In this document: in pieces, positions 22,906-34,478 of the stretch
Numbering within the stretch: position 1 is the stretch's first letter
Layout of the letters: every line of letters starts with the position of its first letter
NCBI RefSeq assembly: GCF_921293095.1
Contig: NC_060254.1
Coordinates: forward strand, 56,404,069-56,468,068
Direction of reading: 5' to 3'
Source: Ischnura elegans
Taxonomy: Eukaryota; Arthropoda; Insecta; Odonata; Coenagrionidae
Length of the DNA: 64,000 nt
Notes under the pieces: model-generated
What the model was told of the DNA's origin: nothing
Databases searched by the model: none
The model's input: the letters and a program-made list of their open reading frames with translations, nothing else
Translations under genes and position numbers: made by a program

Positions 22906-24847
22906 CAATATTAAAAATAGAGGTCAAGAGAAAGAATTAAATCTCAAATAATATTTTTGGAAAAAATAGATTTCAGCATAAATACTAGCATACATTCCAA
23001 GTTTACCACACAAATTAATGTAGTGTACACCACTGTCCAAATAAACAGATGCGATGTAAGCAATGATTTTGAATATCTTTAGTACGGAGGCATCACATCC
23101 TACATTATTCATTTTAATTACTTATGGGTCTTTCACGATCCGTCCGTTCAAAACTAAATCAAAAGACTCCTGACTCCTTAAACAGAAACTAGTCGATCAC
23201 CTATCATCATACAGTCGAAACTCCGGTTTCATGAAAAGGGATCATTATGACTACCGGTTGATCCAAAACGTGATGTTTAACTTCTAGGTTTAACGATTGA
23301 CTATATGACTGTTATTTATTGGTACGAACTGCAATGCATGCAGACTTGGGGTAATCAGCAATCAATAACTCAAATCACCGTGAACCTTTGATTATTTTCT
23401 ATCCTGCAGACACTATCGATTACAGAGTAAGTCGTTTTCGCTGATTGGTAAGTCTACGGTTCGTAATATTCATTGATACACCGAGAAGCGAAAGACTAAA
23501 TTGATTGCATCATCCAAGCGACGACTGTAAATATCGAATCTGCGCAAAGAACGGTTTTCCCAACCCCTAAGTTTATAACGGGCCGCTTTCAGTCCAGTCA
23601 GAAAGAAAGTGAAGTAGGAAAAAAATCTTGCAGTCGCAAATTTTTGCAAAGCAGCTAAGTCGCGTCTTATATATATGCGCACTATCTCCCCTCGCCTCAC
23701 ACGCCTCAAGCACAATTCACTCGCCACTTGGGGGTGGGCTGAGGGGGAGCGGAGGTCACGGGGCCATTCTAAAGGTCACATTTCTAATTTTTCCCTGAAT
23801 AACTCAAAAAAACCGGGACCTATAGAGAAACGATGCAGGAATTAAAATTCACCTACATAAAATTCGTTACGAAGAGGATCTCATAATTTTCTCTGTAGTG
23901 GGTTTCGGCTTACGATGTAAAATTGACATAAAAACGAGCATGTAAAATTTTCATTGTATTTAGAAAATCATATTTAAATGGTATTAAATCAACGCTAAAA
24001 GTTATTATCACTCACAACTAATATAAAAATGTAAACTAGCCATTTCCCTGCCTTAATACTATCATTCATATTGATTGCCGCCAATGGAAATCTATAAAAA
24101 TGTCAAAAATTTAAATAATTTAGCTCCAAATTTTTTTGTAAACACGTATTTCATTCGTATTAAATTAGTGTCAAAAGTTAAATTCACTCAGACTTAACAG
24201 AAAAATGCTTTGATGTTGAAAAAAAAACTTCTACCGTGATTTGTCAGTTACAATTATCATGAATTACCGGAAGATCCCAAATCGATTCCAGGAGAAGGAA
24301 TTTCCCCGCTTAAAATTTTCAAGTAGAGAGCACATTCGAATGAATCTTTGAAAGTTTAAATCCGGTTAGTTTTCGGCAGGTAGAATTTCAGCTGGGGGGG
24401 GGGGGGGGGGGAGCCCCCCCAAATTGTTTCCCAAACGATGACTTTCCGCTATACAACCGCTGAATAGGCCACAAGACCAGGTTCACCTTTCTATTATATT
24501 CCATTTATCGATATAGTTTCATTTCATGTCTGCCACCGGGTCATTTTGAAGTAACCAAGGAGGCTGGAATATCTGGAGTCGCTGTTTCAGAGTTTTTTTA
24601 GCATGGCCAGGGTTCCGCGATCTTAGTTTGACAATTTTTGGACTTGGCCTTTAACTGATATTTTGAGTTGGTTAAATTTTGTTGTACAAATGCCCTGCGT
24701 TGAATGAGAATTACTGCTATAATAGCTTTTCTTTAGCCGGTGATAGTCAGAGGAGTTCTCCGATCATTCGTGATAACTCTGTTAGTGCATAAACTCTGTG
24801 TCCCATTAGCCACTTTACTGGTGGGAATATCCTCGCAAACATGCTAT
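22906..24847. other. 1.9 kb intergenic, one G/C tract
   Basis: Nothing coding. At about 24394-24420 an 18-G run followed by C7 resembles the inner ends of the GGCGTA-type MITEs, but no terminal repeats can be assigned. The rest is AT-rich without signal. Confidence 0.4.
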
Positions 24848-25369
24848 AATGGGGAACATGCATGAACTTTTTTCATCATGCTAGTAAGTCTCACTTAATA
24901 GACAATTTTCTCACGAGTCCAAATATATAAGCCAAAACTCTCCTTGTATTCCACAAACGCCATCAAATGCTAATTAAAAGTGCTCAAATATCGCTTGAAG
25001 TCACGTGACCTGGAACGCCTTCTGACGTTATCGGACGGTACACCATTCATTTAGCTAAGAGAATAGAGCAGTAGAGCCTTGAATGCAAGATATCGAAGTA
25101 AAAATAGCAATTATTTTCGTCAAATTTGCGCTTGAGATCCTGCATAGACCGATTTTCTATCCACTTCCTCTGTCTTTCATCAGTGGATACCGTACCGTGA
25201 CGTCACGCTATGATGACGTCCTGTTTTCAAGCAGCCGAAGAAGATTGATTTTTAAAGACTCATAACTCAGCTAAAAAACATTATTCATCCGCTAGATTTT
25301 CGGCGAGTACATTTGAGGTTGGGACCTTCTTATTGTAGCACTTTAAAAAAATTGTGCATGTTCCCCATT
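24848..25369. mobile_element. MITE with 15-bp terminal inverted repeats
   Basis: AATGGGGAACATGCA at 24848 returns as TGCATGTTCCCCATT ending at 25369. Between them is 490 bp without a transposase. The outer flanks are not identical beyond two bases, so the target duplication and superfamily are unknown. Confidence 0.55.
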
Positions 25370-25467
25370 GTGACTGGTCCGTGAACGTTAGATTTCCATT
25401 GGCTTCAATCAAATTAAATGCTAGTAGAAGAGCAAGAAAATGACTATCTTACATTTGTACATTTTTA

Positions 25468-25701
25468 AGGCCTGGTTACACGGTGCATTGACACGTAAAA
25501 GTTAATGTCTGTTTGCGTGAATGACTTATGTGGACCGGAAAGGAACATGTACGAGTGCATGAACCAAATTAGAATAGGTTCTATTTTCTGTCCATGCATT
25601 CGCACAAGTTGGGTGGTTAGACGGTGCATTTTCGTGTTCATTCATGTGTTCATACATTTACATGTAACTCGTACGGGTTAATTCTTCGTGTAACCAGGCC
25701 T
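25468..25701. mobile_element. Harbinger-like MITE, 234 bp
   Basis: The ends are AGGCCTGGTTACACGGTGCA and its complement, with TTA outside both (25465-25467 and 25702-25704). The interior shares GAACCAAATTAGAATAGGTT-type sequence with the right end of the 7030-8317 element. Non-coding. Confidence 0.8.
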
Positions 25702-25704
25702 TTA

Positions 25705-26247
25705 TTCTCAGCTGAGCTAGTTGTACAACGTAACTGTGGTGATTGATAATAATTTTTCCCTGGGAAAAGATGTTTGACACATAATTCGCGAAGCATAAGA
25801 ATAAAGGAAGAAAAAAATGTTTACTGCGTGTGTTCGATAGCGTAATTTATTTTTTTACTTATGATAAAAATTTCGCCAATTAGAACCCTCATGAGATAGC
25901 CAATATTTTGGTCAAAGTACGCCTTATCCTACCCATGCACACCCATTTCTGCCACACTTCTCTCCACGCCTGGAACCAGGGGTTCCCCATCTAATATATT
26001 TCAACCTCCTTGACAATGACAATGACCCTACGTGACAAATCCATAATTTAATCAAGTAAACCGTCACAAAAAAAGACCAGTTGAGGGGAAGTCCTTTAAA
26101 GTTAACGAGATAAGGGGAACTTATCAACCACCGTGCACGAGGTGGCTAAGCACAGTCCTCGCTAAACTTTTCACGTTGCGCAGACACACTGAGTAAGGTA
26201 GGTTGAATACGCTGGATAGGTAAGAGAAATAAACGGTGGGTAGAGTC
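25705..26247. other. Intergenic, nothing recognised
   Basis: No gene or element signature that I can support. Confidence 0.45.
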
Positions 26248-26540
26248 AAGGGGACTGCAAAGAGGAGTCCCAATTCCATCCCATAGAATTTTGATTTCTG
26301 CTGCTACTTTCGGTCGCATTTTAATCGGCTTTTAAAAATGTCCACGGCGCGGTGATGGGTGCAGTGCGATTCATTTTTTTCCAATACTTTGTAGTAAAAT
26401 GTTTGTATTTGCGAGGAATGGCATTGAAGAGTTATGAAATTGATAAATCACATCATCATGAGTATGAATTTCGGTTGACACCCCTAATTATGCCTTTTTC
26501 CCACTAAACTCGGATCACTATGTTCGTCAGCAACACTAGT
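26248..26540. repeat. Dispersed ~300-bp repeat, copy 1
   Basis: Matches 30304-30590 in the same orientation along its length. Shared blocks are CCATCCCATAGAA, GCGCGGTGATG, GGCATTGAAGAGTTATGAAA (its counterpart differs by two bases), AATCACATCATCATG and CGGATCACTATGTTCGTC. No terminal inverted repeat or coding frame is visible. It could be an old SINE or a MITE interior. Confidence 0.65.
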
Positions 26541-27017
26541 GGCGATTTTTGTAAACTCATTTAAATGCGCGGTGGGTGACAACACGTTTAGAGGCCAACT
26601 TGAGGATCCTCTGTTGTAATATTCGAGGGTAGAGTGAATAAATGGCACGCAGAATGGTCAATATAGTATCTTAGCAAAGAAATGGAGTAATGACCCTTAA
26701 TATGGGAATTCAACTCGCCGAGAAGCATATTCATAGCCGACTCTAGCACACATTCCCTCAGACAAGGAAGTGATAACGCCCCCTCCTCCACTGCGGCGTG
26801 TAACTGGGGGGCACATGACGCACTTCATACATGCAGAAGAAAAGCTTAAACATTAGCCCGCGGGTGCTATCCTTCCGCCCACGACAAAGTTTTCAGAAAA
26901 TAGCTTCTCCCAATACTAGAATCGTCTACTATACAATACCGTAAACTTTTACTCGGACTGTGTGACGGCAAGATACTAGGAATCATCTAACACAAAGAGC
27001 TCAGGCATTCGCGTTCA
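26541..27017. other. Intergenic, nothing recognised
   Basis: No gene or repeat signal that I can defend. Confidence 0.4.
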
Positions 27018-27162
27018 ATGGACGAAGCAAGAAAGAAATAGTCAGTAGAATAGCGCAGGCGAAGAGGGATTTCCACAAAAAGAAGAATCTTCTTACAGCT
27101 GAGAATACAAGCATAGAAGTAAGGAAACAATTCATCAGATGCTACATATGGAGTATGTTTCT

Positions 27163-27286
27163 GAATAAGTTCAACACATTCAGGCTTCAATTGGTGGAAG
27201 TTAGACATATTTAAATATATAAAAGATCGTAGCACTTTTTCATAAAATTTTGTGGAAAAGTTCTACGATCTATTATTTATTTAAAT
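27163..27286. mobile_element. Penelope-like mini-element, 124 bp, in a LINE
   Basis: Flanked by GAGTATGTTTCT (27151-27162) and GAGTAAGTTTCT (27287-27298), 11 of 12 identical. It begins with the PLE tail in reverse (GAATAAGTTCAACACATTC... resembles the complement of the tail at 13351-13391). It continues with an inverted pair, ATTTAAATATATAAAAGATC and the complementary end at 27286. The arms are too short to hold the hammerhead. Confidence 0.65.
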
Positions 27287-27684
27287 GAGTAAGTTTCTCT
27301 ATGGAAGCGAGGCTTGGACGTTGACAGCAGCAGTAGGGAAGTCAAGAGTGGAAGCGTTCGAAACGTGGTGCTACCGAAGAATTATGAAGATAAAATGGAT
27401 TGACCGTGTAAGTAACGAGGAAGTGCTAAGAAGAGTGGGAGAAAAGAGAAGCCTCCTACCAACCTTTAGCAGAAGACGGGACAACTTAGTTGGCCACATT
27501 TTGAGGCGCGATGGCCTCATGAAGACTATTGTTGAAGGCCAAGTGGAAGGGAAGAAGGGCAAGGGACGGACCCGAATGAGTTACATAGGACAGGTTATAA
27601 AGGATGTAAAAGAGAAGAAATACGTCGTTATTATAAGGTTAGCGGACAAGAGGGAGAAAATGAGCTGCGTCAAACCAATCTTCG

Positions 27685-27913
27685 GATTGGTGATGGTTTT
27701 CCGGGTTTACACCGCGTTTATACATGTTTTGCGGACGACAGTTTCGGGCGCGTTCCAGCTCCCGTCTTCGGGTCCCGAACCCGAAGGACCCGAAACACGT
27801 TCAGAGGCCAGTTCGGAGTTTTGGATCCGAAGACGGGAGCTGGAACGCGCCCGAAACTGTCGTCCGCAAAATATGTATCAACGCGGTGTAAACCCGGAAA
27901 ACCATCACCAATC
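27685..27913. mobile_element. Foldback element with 87-bp arms
   Basis: 27685-27771 and 27827-27913 are reverse complements with two mismatches, around a 55-base spacer that itself repeats CCCGAA-type motifs. The outer end is GATTGGTGATGGTTTTCC. The host LINE hairpin CAATCTTCGGATTG appears on both sides (27677-27690 and 27937-27950), which may mark the target duplication. The arms contain GTTTACACCGCG. Superfamily unknown. Confidence 0.7.
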
Positions 27914-27970
27914 AACTAACCGCGGAAGCCTCCGTAACAATCTTCGGATTGTTGACTAATGACGATGACG

Positions 27971-28799
27971 ATAGAAGCGGAATTTTTTCACCTTGCAAAA
28001 TTTCGTTGGAGAGGGGATGAAAAGCGAAATCACATACGTTGTGTTTTCCATATCAGTTTATAAAGTTGTTTAAATCTCATTTCCCGAACGGATGGATTAC
28101 GTGCAAGTGTCAGTTCTCATGCAATCTAATGAATACCCAGAGGTGCCATGATGGTTCAGTAAAATACTTTTAATTTCCTGCAATACCATTCTGTAGAACG
28201 ATTCTAAAGCCTTTACCCATTCCTCTGTATTTCCCCATCTAATTTAAGAGACAAATGCTTCATAAAACATTATTTTCATTATTTCCTGACTCCCAAACAG
28301 AAGCTAAGCGGATTCATAGAAATGAACGGAGAAGAACAGTAATAGGCCGTACACATGCATCGAACCAATCACAGCGCATCAACGCACGTAAAATGCTTAA
28401 AATCGTAAGAGCGCAGCTGTAATAACTTGAATAGCGATAACTTAGTGATGCATTACTCCCCATCAACCTGTCTGATTTCCCAACGAATTATTGGGTAAAC
28501 CTTACTCTAACATCCTGATATTGTCAGGGTACGTAACTGAGACTTTAACCAGCATTTACCTGTATCTCAAATGCAAAAAACCATGGTGTCCGAAAAAGTA
28601 ATAAGGTAAAAATTTAACATATTAATAGTAAATGAAGAAAAGGGTCCGCCTTCTATCTCCTGCAAATTTCAGCAAATACGACCATTCGAACGGGAGTGAT
28701 GTGTCACCTAAAGACGTTTTCACGAAGTGATCATTGATTGCAAGCAAAGGTTACCTCAAGGTAATATTTCGGGTGGAGGTGGTCTTACACCCTCTATCT
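27971..28799. other. Intergenic, nothing recognised
   Basis: AT-rich, no coding or repeat signature. Confidence 0.45.
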
Positions 28800-28807
28800 C
28801 TCCTGAA

Positions 28808-29107
28808 CAGTGGCGCAACGAGGGGGGGGGGGGTTTGGGGGATAAAACCCCCCCAGAGCTCAGAGAAATTTTTAAGTTTAATCCATTTTACTTAATTGGA
28901 TTGATAAAACTAAAGGAATAGAGTAAGGATTAATAAAATATCCCTCAGAAAGCCCTAAAACTCACCATTTTGAACCATTTATCTTAAAATTCCGCAATTT
29001 ACTAATCTCGCACCTACCGCTTATCCTGGTGGATATTCCATACCCCCACACACCCCCGTATTAGTTGAACCTTAACCCCCCAGCCTTAATTCCTAGCTGC
29101 GATCCTG
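28808..29107. mobile_element. hAT-like MITE, exact 8-bp duplication
   Basis: CTCCTGAA lies at 28800-28807 and 29108-29115. The left end CAGTGGCGCAACGAGGGG is followed by G runs; the right end CTAGCTGCGATCCTG is preceded by C runs. Exactly 300 bp, non-coding. Confidence 0.85.
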
Positions 29108-29115
29108 CTCCTGAA

Positions 29116-29507
29116 TACAGAAGAATAAGAATAATTCTGAGGAGCTCACAGAGACTTAATCGCCATCATGTTAAGCGAAGATTACATGAAGGGATATAAT
29201 TCGGGGGAAGGGTGTGATTAGAAGACCCCCCAGAATAAGATATGTTGAGACTTGAGTCTTGCTCACCTCTGCTGGAACATGAGGTGACTCGCAGTGACGT
29301 AAGCCATGATGTCCTGAGGAGCTCCAGCGATCGCAACTCGACCTCCAAATCCGCTTGCCATCGCCGGCAATACGCGAACCACCTCCTACTACAGAAAGAC
29401 ACCGAACACTTCCACCGATTCGCTTGCAATGAACCCCACAGGGGAAAACCTCACGTTCACAAAGCGACCCCAAGCAGTATATCTGCCACGACGACGCGAC
29501 GGTCTAA
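29116..29507. other. Unrecognised GC-richer stretch
   Basis: Open frames exist on both strands (29166-29547) because stop codons are few, but no domain, splice pair or homologous family is visible. I do not call a gene. Confidence 0.3.
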
Positions 29508-29509
29508 TA

Positions 29510-30169
29510 GGGTAGTTTCCTTCATCAAAGAAAACGAAAGGCATTGATTGCGATTCTTTACCCACCATTACTGTATTCATAATATACAAATCATTTGGTT
29601 TTAGAAATACCGGCTTAGACGAATGGCAATGGCCAATTTTATCCTCATTTGAAAAAGGCCAGATTGGCGCGCATGCGATGCCACTCCACGTGACGTCACA
29701 GGGCCCTAGTTTCTATTCGAGTAGATAGGTGTTTTACATCGTCTGAGATTACCAATGCATGCATGAGGCACAGACTTCAGGGAAACATCTCTTAATAATC
29801 ACCTATTAAAACTGGCTAAGGTCGGAAATTTTTCGTTTGATAAGGTATTAATAATAATCCTTATTTAAGCCAAGCACGACCAGCCAGCATGGTACTCTGC
29901 TACCTGCTAGCATCCTGCGCCGTATCAGCGCTCAGAGCCTCGCCCCAAGGTCACCTCACTTGCGGCAGCGGGAACCAGAACGACGTCACACGGGAGTTTT
30001 CCCGGCATTCATACTTACCCGTCGCGTTTTCACGCGCTTGAAAATTTTCACTTTTCATTTGATCGCGAAAAATATATATCGTCATTTAAAAATATAAAGA
30101 CGTGAAATACGTACTCCAGGAGTAATAATCTTTCGATTCAGGAAATAAAAAAATAATAGGAAACCACCC
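29510..30169. mobile_element. 660-bp MITE, copy 1
   Basis: The ends are GGGTAGTTTCC and GGAAACCACCC with TA outside (29508-29509 and 30170-30171). The whole length matches, in reverse orientation, 54283-54943 in Snx1 intron 2 (661 bp). It contains a GACGTCAC/GTGACGTCA pair and GCGCGCATGCGATGCC. No transposase. TA duplication suggests Tc1/mariner-type mobilisation, not proven. Confidence 0.8.
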
Positions 30170-30303
30170 TATTGCTTTCATTATGGAATGAAAACACTCA
30201 AACGGCCGTCTAATATCTCCCAATGCTCTTCGACCAAACAACAATGAATATCTGTATTGTTATGCGGGAAAGGGAGAGTTTCACCTCAGTGACCAAACCT
30301 CAG

Positions 30304-30590
30304 CCCAAAGGGACTGCATAGTGGATGCCCGACTCCATCCCATAGAAGGCAGATTTCTGTTGCCAATTCGGTCGCCTTTAAAACGGTTTTCAAAAATGCC
30401 CGCAGCGCGGTGATGAGTGCAATTCGATCCACTTTTTTTCCCAATATTCTGCCGTATAATGTTTTTAATTGATAGTAATAGCATTGAAAAGTTATGAAAT
30501 TAATACATCACATCATCATATATTTAAATTTCGGTCAAAATCGCTAATTATACCCTTTTCCCTCGTGAAACTCAGATCAATTTGTCTGTA
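30304..30590. repeat. Dispersed ~300-bp repeat, copy 2
   Basis: Same family and orientation as 26248-26540 (shared CTCCATCCCATAGAA, AGCGCGGTGATGAGTGCAAT, AGCATTGAAAAGTTATGAAA). No coding frame. Confidence 0.65.
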
Positions 30591-30599
30591 AGCGACGCG

Positions 30600-30846
30600 G
30601 GGAGTAAGGGGAGGAAAGGGCCTGGAGTGGGGACGCCCTCCCCCAGGTAGCGGGGGTTCCGGGAAATTTTTTAAAAATTACTCATCTGAAAATACATTTT
30701 ACATCATTTTGGTACTTAAAATTTCACTTTTAGCAGATGCAGTTATTATACGTATAAACCAGAAAATAGTTTTAAATATTTTTAAAATTCCTATGGGGTT
30801 TTAGGGGAATTTATCCCCTCATCCCTCTCCCATAGATACGCCACTT
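30600..30846 (-). mobile_element. GGCGTA-type MITE, minus orientation, one end degraded
   Basis: Read on the minus strand it begins AAGTGGCGTATCTATGGGAG and shares TATAATAACTGCATCTGCT and the GATGTAAAATG...TTTTCAG blocks with 12760-13023. The other end is not clear and no duplication could be assigned. Confidence 0.55.
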
Positions 30847-30971
30847 TTCGAGAGAAACGGCAGTTTTCGTTTACGCCATAAATCTCTCAGAAACTCGTGG
30901 TTCTTTTTTTATGATTCATAAGAAAGGCCGACAAACGTGAACGCGGTGATAGTTGGTCCTTCCGAATATTA

Positions 30972-31203
30972 AGGCCGTTTTACACGGTACACGGAATTGC
31001 GCAGGTTAGAGCTGCATTAATTTCTAAAATGGCGTGGAATTGCGCGAATACATGAACGAAATTAGAACGGGCTATTTTTCCGTCTCGCATCCACGCATTC
31101 TCGCATGTGTTCTAGCAATTCACCGCTTCACTCGACGCAATTTTGATTGCACCTTCACACGTACGTCAGACTGCGCAATTCCGTGTACCGTGTAAAACGG
31201 CCT
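30972..31203. mobile_element. Harbinger-like MITE, 232 bp
   Basis: AGGCCGTTTTACACGGTACA and its complement at the right end, TTA on both sides (30969-30971 and 31204-31206). The subterminal CGGAATTGCGCAG is also inverted. Related to 7030-8317 and 25468-25701 by the TIR and by ATGAACGAAATTAGAACGGG. Confidence 0.85.
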
Positions 31204-31206
31204 TTA

Positions 31207-31734
31207 CGGATGGATAACTCATTTGTTACATACGTACTTGGCTTCGAAAGTATTTCTAAATTCTCCCTCGCCCTTCTTCAAGCCAAATTATTATTTTTTG
31301 GTCAATAATTTAACATGTTACTGAAATAAAAATTTTAAAAATTATGATAGCAATTTTTACGTTTCAAGAAAGTGATTCCGAGAGCAGCTTTCAACAACCG
31401 CCCTATTCCAATATTCTAAGTGTTGAGACGTACCGCTGAGTGGACAGGCACTGAACCTAACCATCCAAGACATCTTCCTTCAGGAAAACCTTTCCTCGAG
31501 TGTCCAAAGCCCATTAATCCGTGGGGCTGCCTGCCTCTACAAGAGAAAAAGACTCACCATTCACAGATAGCCTGGAGAGCAACTACCCAGCAGTTTTTGT
31601 GCCAGAGAATAAAAAAGAACTGCCACCAGTTTTTGGTTGCTACAAATGTTTTTTTAACGAGTTCGCAACACCCGAAAAAAACACCATTTCTCCGCTCCCA
31701 CGGGGGTGACTTCAAAGACCTGAATAGAGAGGAA
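31207..31734. other. Intergenic, nothing recognised
   Basis: The frame at 31420-31788 has no domain and runs into a MITE. No gene is supported. Confidence 0.4.
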
Positions 31735-31975
31735 TTTTTTCGGGAGGAGTCAAAAATCAGGGGGGTTCGGGTAAAAACAGGATACTAAGTAGGGAGTTTA
31801 AAACTCTTCATAATCGAAAAACCTTAATTTTTCAAGTAAATCTTTTGTAAATTCATGATCTTTCGATATTTTGTTTTCCTTTTTGGTGATGCAAAGGAAT
31901 TGTGTTTTTATATTTGGGAGGGGTGTCCGGACCCCCTGACCCTCCCCTCTCTCACAGCCACTACACATACCTGCT
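31735..31975. mobile_element. Fragment of the 11857-12133 MITE family
   Basis: GGATACTAAGTAGGGAGTTT, AAATTCATGATCTTTCGATA and TTGTGTTTTTATATTTGGGA match the interior of 11857-12133. The right end is a degraded CAGCCACTAC. The left end and target duplication are not visible. Confidence 0.6.
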
Positions 31976-32628
31976 GCCATACACCCTGAAGGTGATTTCC
32001 AGAGTGTAATAAAGATTTGTACAAGAGGCGGTGCTAACTTAATATTTAGCCATAATTGACCTATTCACCTTAATAGCTACGTTACCCACATCGCCAATAT
32101 TGTTTTTTTTTTTAGTTGTACAGGTTTTCACAAGTTTGTTTCACAAGTTTTTTACAAGTTTGTTTCCATCAACATATTACAATAGATTTTTTCAAATTCT
32201 GAACATTTCAGTTCACTCATGTTAGAAAATAAAGAGATGTGGGAAAACTAAAATACTCAAACAGGTGAAAAGTATTTTAAATCCTTGGCAAACCACTTTT
32301 TGTATAAACCTAAATTTTGCTCTTTATCATCAAACTATGTCATCTAACACAGCAAAATTATTTCACAATATTTAAGACAGCTCATCATTCCCCTTTGACT
32401 GGTCATATATAATCTTTTAGGAGAAAAATTTATCATTTGAAACTCACATTATCATCTTGTAATTTTCAGCAAATATACAAGAGGTCCTTCATCAACATTA
32501 TCTACTTCCTCAAATATAAAACTGTGTGATGTTAAGGTGTTAAAAGGGGATGACCAGAATTTGTTACCTTGAGATTTGGAACCATGGAAGGCCTAGCAAA
32601 TGGTGTTCATATTGTGTTAACCATGGTT
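31976..32628. other. Intergenic, nothing recognised
   Basis: AT-rich sequence with the small direct repeat CACAAGTTTGTTT/CACAAGTTTTTTACAAG near 32130-32165. No gene. Confidence 0.45.
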
Positions 32629-32636
32629 ATCTAGGG

Positions 32637-32928
32637 CAGGGGTCTCCAATTTACTAGGCCACGAGGGCCACATTCCAAGTTCCGAATCGCCCTGCGGGCC
32701 TGATAGCAAATTTGCCGATGACAATTATTCGATACCAACGTCTACTGAAGTATCCAGTGGCGTATTTCTTATTTACAAACAGTTGAAGGCGATTTTGACG
32801 TGCAGCACAGTGCTGCAATGCTCCTGGCGGCGTCTCACAGAGTTAAACGAGCGAGAATCACGTGCAACTTGAAACAAGTGCACGGGCCGGATGAAAGCCC
32901 TCTGCGGGCTGTATTTTGGAGACCCCTG
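32637..32928. mobile_element. hAT MITE with CAGGGGTCTCC ends, exact 8-bp duplication
   Basis: CAGGGGTCTCCAATTT at the left and TTTTGGAGACCCCTG at the right, flanked by ATCTAGGG on both sides (32629-32636 and 32929-32936). The terminal sequence is a widespread hAT type. Non-coding, 292 bp. Confidence 0.9.
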
Positions 32929-32936
32929 ATCTAGGG

Positions 32937-34321
32937 TTTTAGGAAGGGAGGGATAGGAGAGAACTGGACAAGTAGTGTGTAGGAGCAATGAGTTTTCCTT
33001 GCTCATTCTCTTCATAGAAGACTATTACGGAGGTACCTTTTCCCTTTCCTGTGTCTGATACTAGTAAGTGTTTACCACTACAAATGCTACATCTATACAC
33101 TCATTCACTCACACACTAAAAAAACCATATGACTAGCATATAAAACAGATGGACTAAAGGTGATAATTATCAGTGATGGAATTGGAAAGGGGGTAAGAGC
33201 CTGGACATTTAGAATACCTCACTAGGAACGACAATAATTAAATAAAAACAAATTGTTATAACAGCAGGTATTAAACGATTACTTTACCAAATGGTACTCA
33301 CAAAAAATGGCTGGTATGTATATACGAGAGTAATTTTGTCAAAGATAATTGTTATGTTGGTAGCAAGTGAAGGATAGAAGTTTCATAGTGGATGCAAATA
33401 ATTTGAAGAAGAGGAAGAAGAAAGAGGAGAAGAATTTAAAGGGGAAGGAAAAATACTCAACAGCAAACTTAACTAAAAAATTTCTCAGACAAGTTTTTAT
33501 TCTGAGCAACTTCAAAAATCACATAAAGCTTGACTTTAGAGAGCAGTGAACTTTGATTTTTAAAAATTATTTTGGGTGGAAGAATGGAAAGAACATCATA
33601 TGATAGATAATAATGAATTTCAAAAAAATGCAGAAAAAAGTTAGAAATATTTGATCATTCAGGTACAACAACTCTGTAATATTTCATGCACATGAGAGGT
33701 ATTGGGGAGAGACCACTCTACTACGCATATATTCAGTCCGAATCTACACGCTGCAGATGCAATCTATGACTAATTTTACTAAAACTAATTTTAAAAATGA
33801 CTTAAAGCCACTGTTTAAAAAAATTTAGAAATAAAGTTTCCTCAAGTGTCACTGAGGTTCACCCGTTGAAAAAAAGAATCGAGGTACACATTAAATAGAA
33901 AGGAAAAATGTCTCCTTGGGTAATTTGAAGTCATTTAACCCAGGAAAAACATCTCATTGAAAGATAGACGATGAGAGACTGAGAAAATATGAATAACTGC
34001 TTACTTAAGCCTTGATCACCACTAGAAATATGTAGAATGATGTGACTTTGCAAGGGAAAAAACTTTTAAATCACCTGGGATATTCCTGGATATAATTCCT
34101 TGAGATTCCTTACAAAAACATAGGTGAATGGTGCTAACTCTCTTTTTTTTGACCATGCAATATTCCGAAGTTAGCAAAAATAAGAGGTTTATCAATTTTT
34201 TAAAATAATAGTGGACTGGGAAGCAGTTAACTTTTACAGAAGCCCTTAAAAGAGTACATTAAATGCCAAATTTCTACAACGGAAATAGGTACTTGCCTTC
34301 CCCAGCATTCAAACTGGGATA
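32937..34321. other. 1.4 kb intergenic, nothing recognised
   Basis: AT-rich; the 60-codon frame at 33367-33549 is Lys/Glu low complexity. No gene or element is supported. Confidence 0.45.
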
Positions 34322-34323
34322 TA

Positions 34324-34478
34324 CCGTATTTCTCCTAATATAGTCCCCCCCCCCCCTAATTTTGAGGCTTCAGTTTCGAGAAAAGTTAAAAAAAATGTGT
34401 TTGAATATAGTCCCCCCCTTTACTTTTACCATGGGCATTTTTGGAAAAAAAGGGGGGACTATATTCAGACATATACAG
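34324..34478. mobile_element. CCGTAT-type palindromic MITE, copy 1
   Basis: The left part CCGTATTTCTCC...ATATAGTCCCCCC and the right part GGGGGGACTATATTCAGACA are inverted; TA lies outside both ends (34322-34323 and 34479-34480). Internal GGCTTCAGTTTCGAGAAAAG is shared with copies at 39868-40060 and 43300-43460. Non-coding. Confidence 0.7.

Larger units (their letters stand above)
27018..27970 (+). pseudogene. LINE 3' end fragment carrying two later insertions
   Basis: The LINE sequence (SKKEIVSRIAQAKRDFHK type) starts near 27020 and runs to 27162. It is interrupted by a PLE mini-element (27163-27286). It resumes at 27299 with LYGSEAWTLTAAVGKSRVEA and continues through RRVGEKRSLLPTFSRR and [16 protein letters not shown] to about 27684. 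It is interrupted again by a foldback unit (27685-27913) and about 23 further bases, and ends at 27937-27970 with CAATCTTCGGATTGTTGAC and a TGACGATGACGAT tail. The open frame at 27285-27959 is therefore a chimera. Confidence 0.8.

Noticed and set aside
27285..27959. 224-codon open frame
   Set aside because: Chimera of a LINE fragment and an inserted foldback element; not a gene.
29166..29589. Several overlapping frames of 66-101 codons on both strands
   Set aside because: No domain or splice support; the right end runs into a MITE, whose second copy at 54.9 kb preserves the same peptide by DNA identity.
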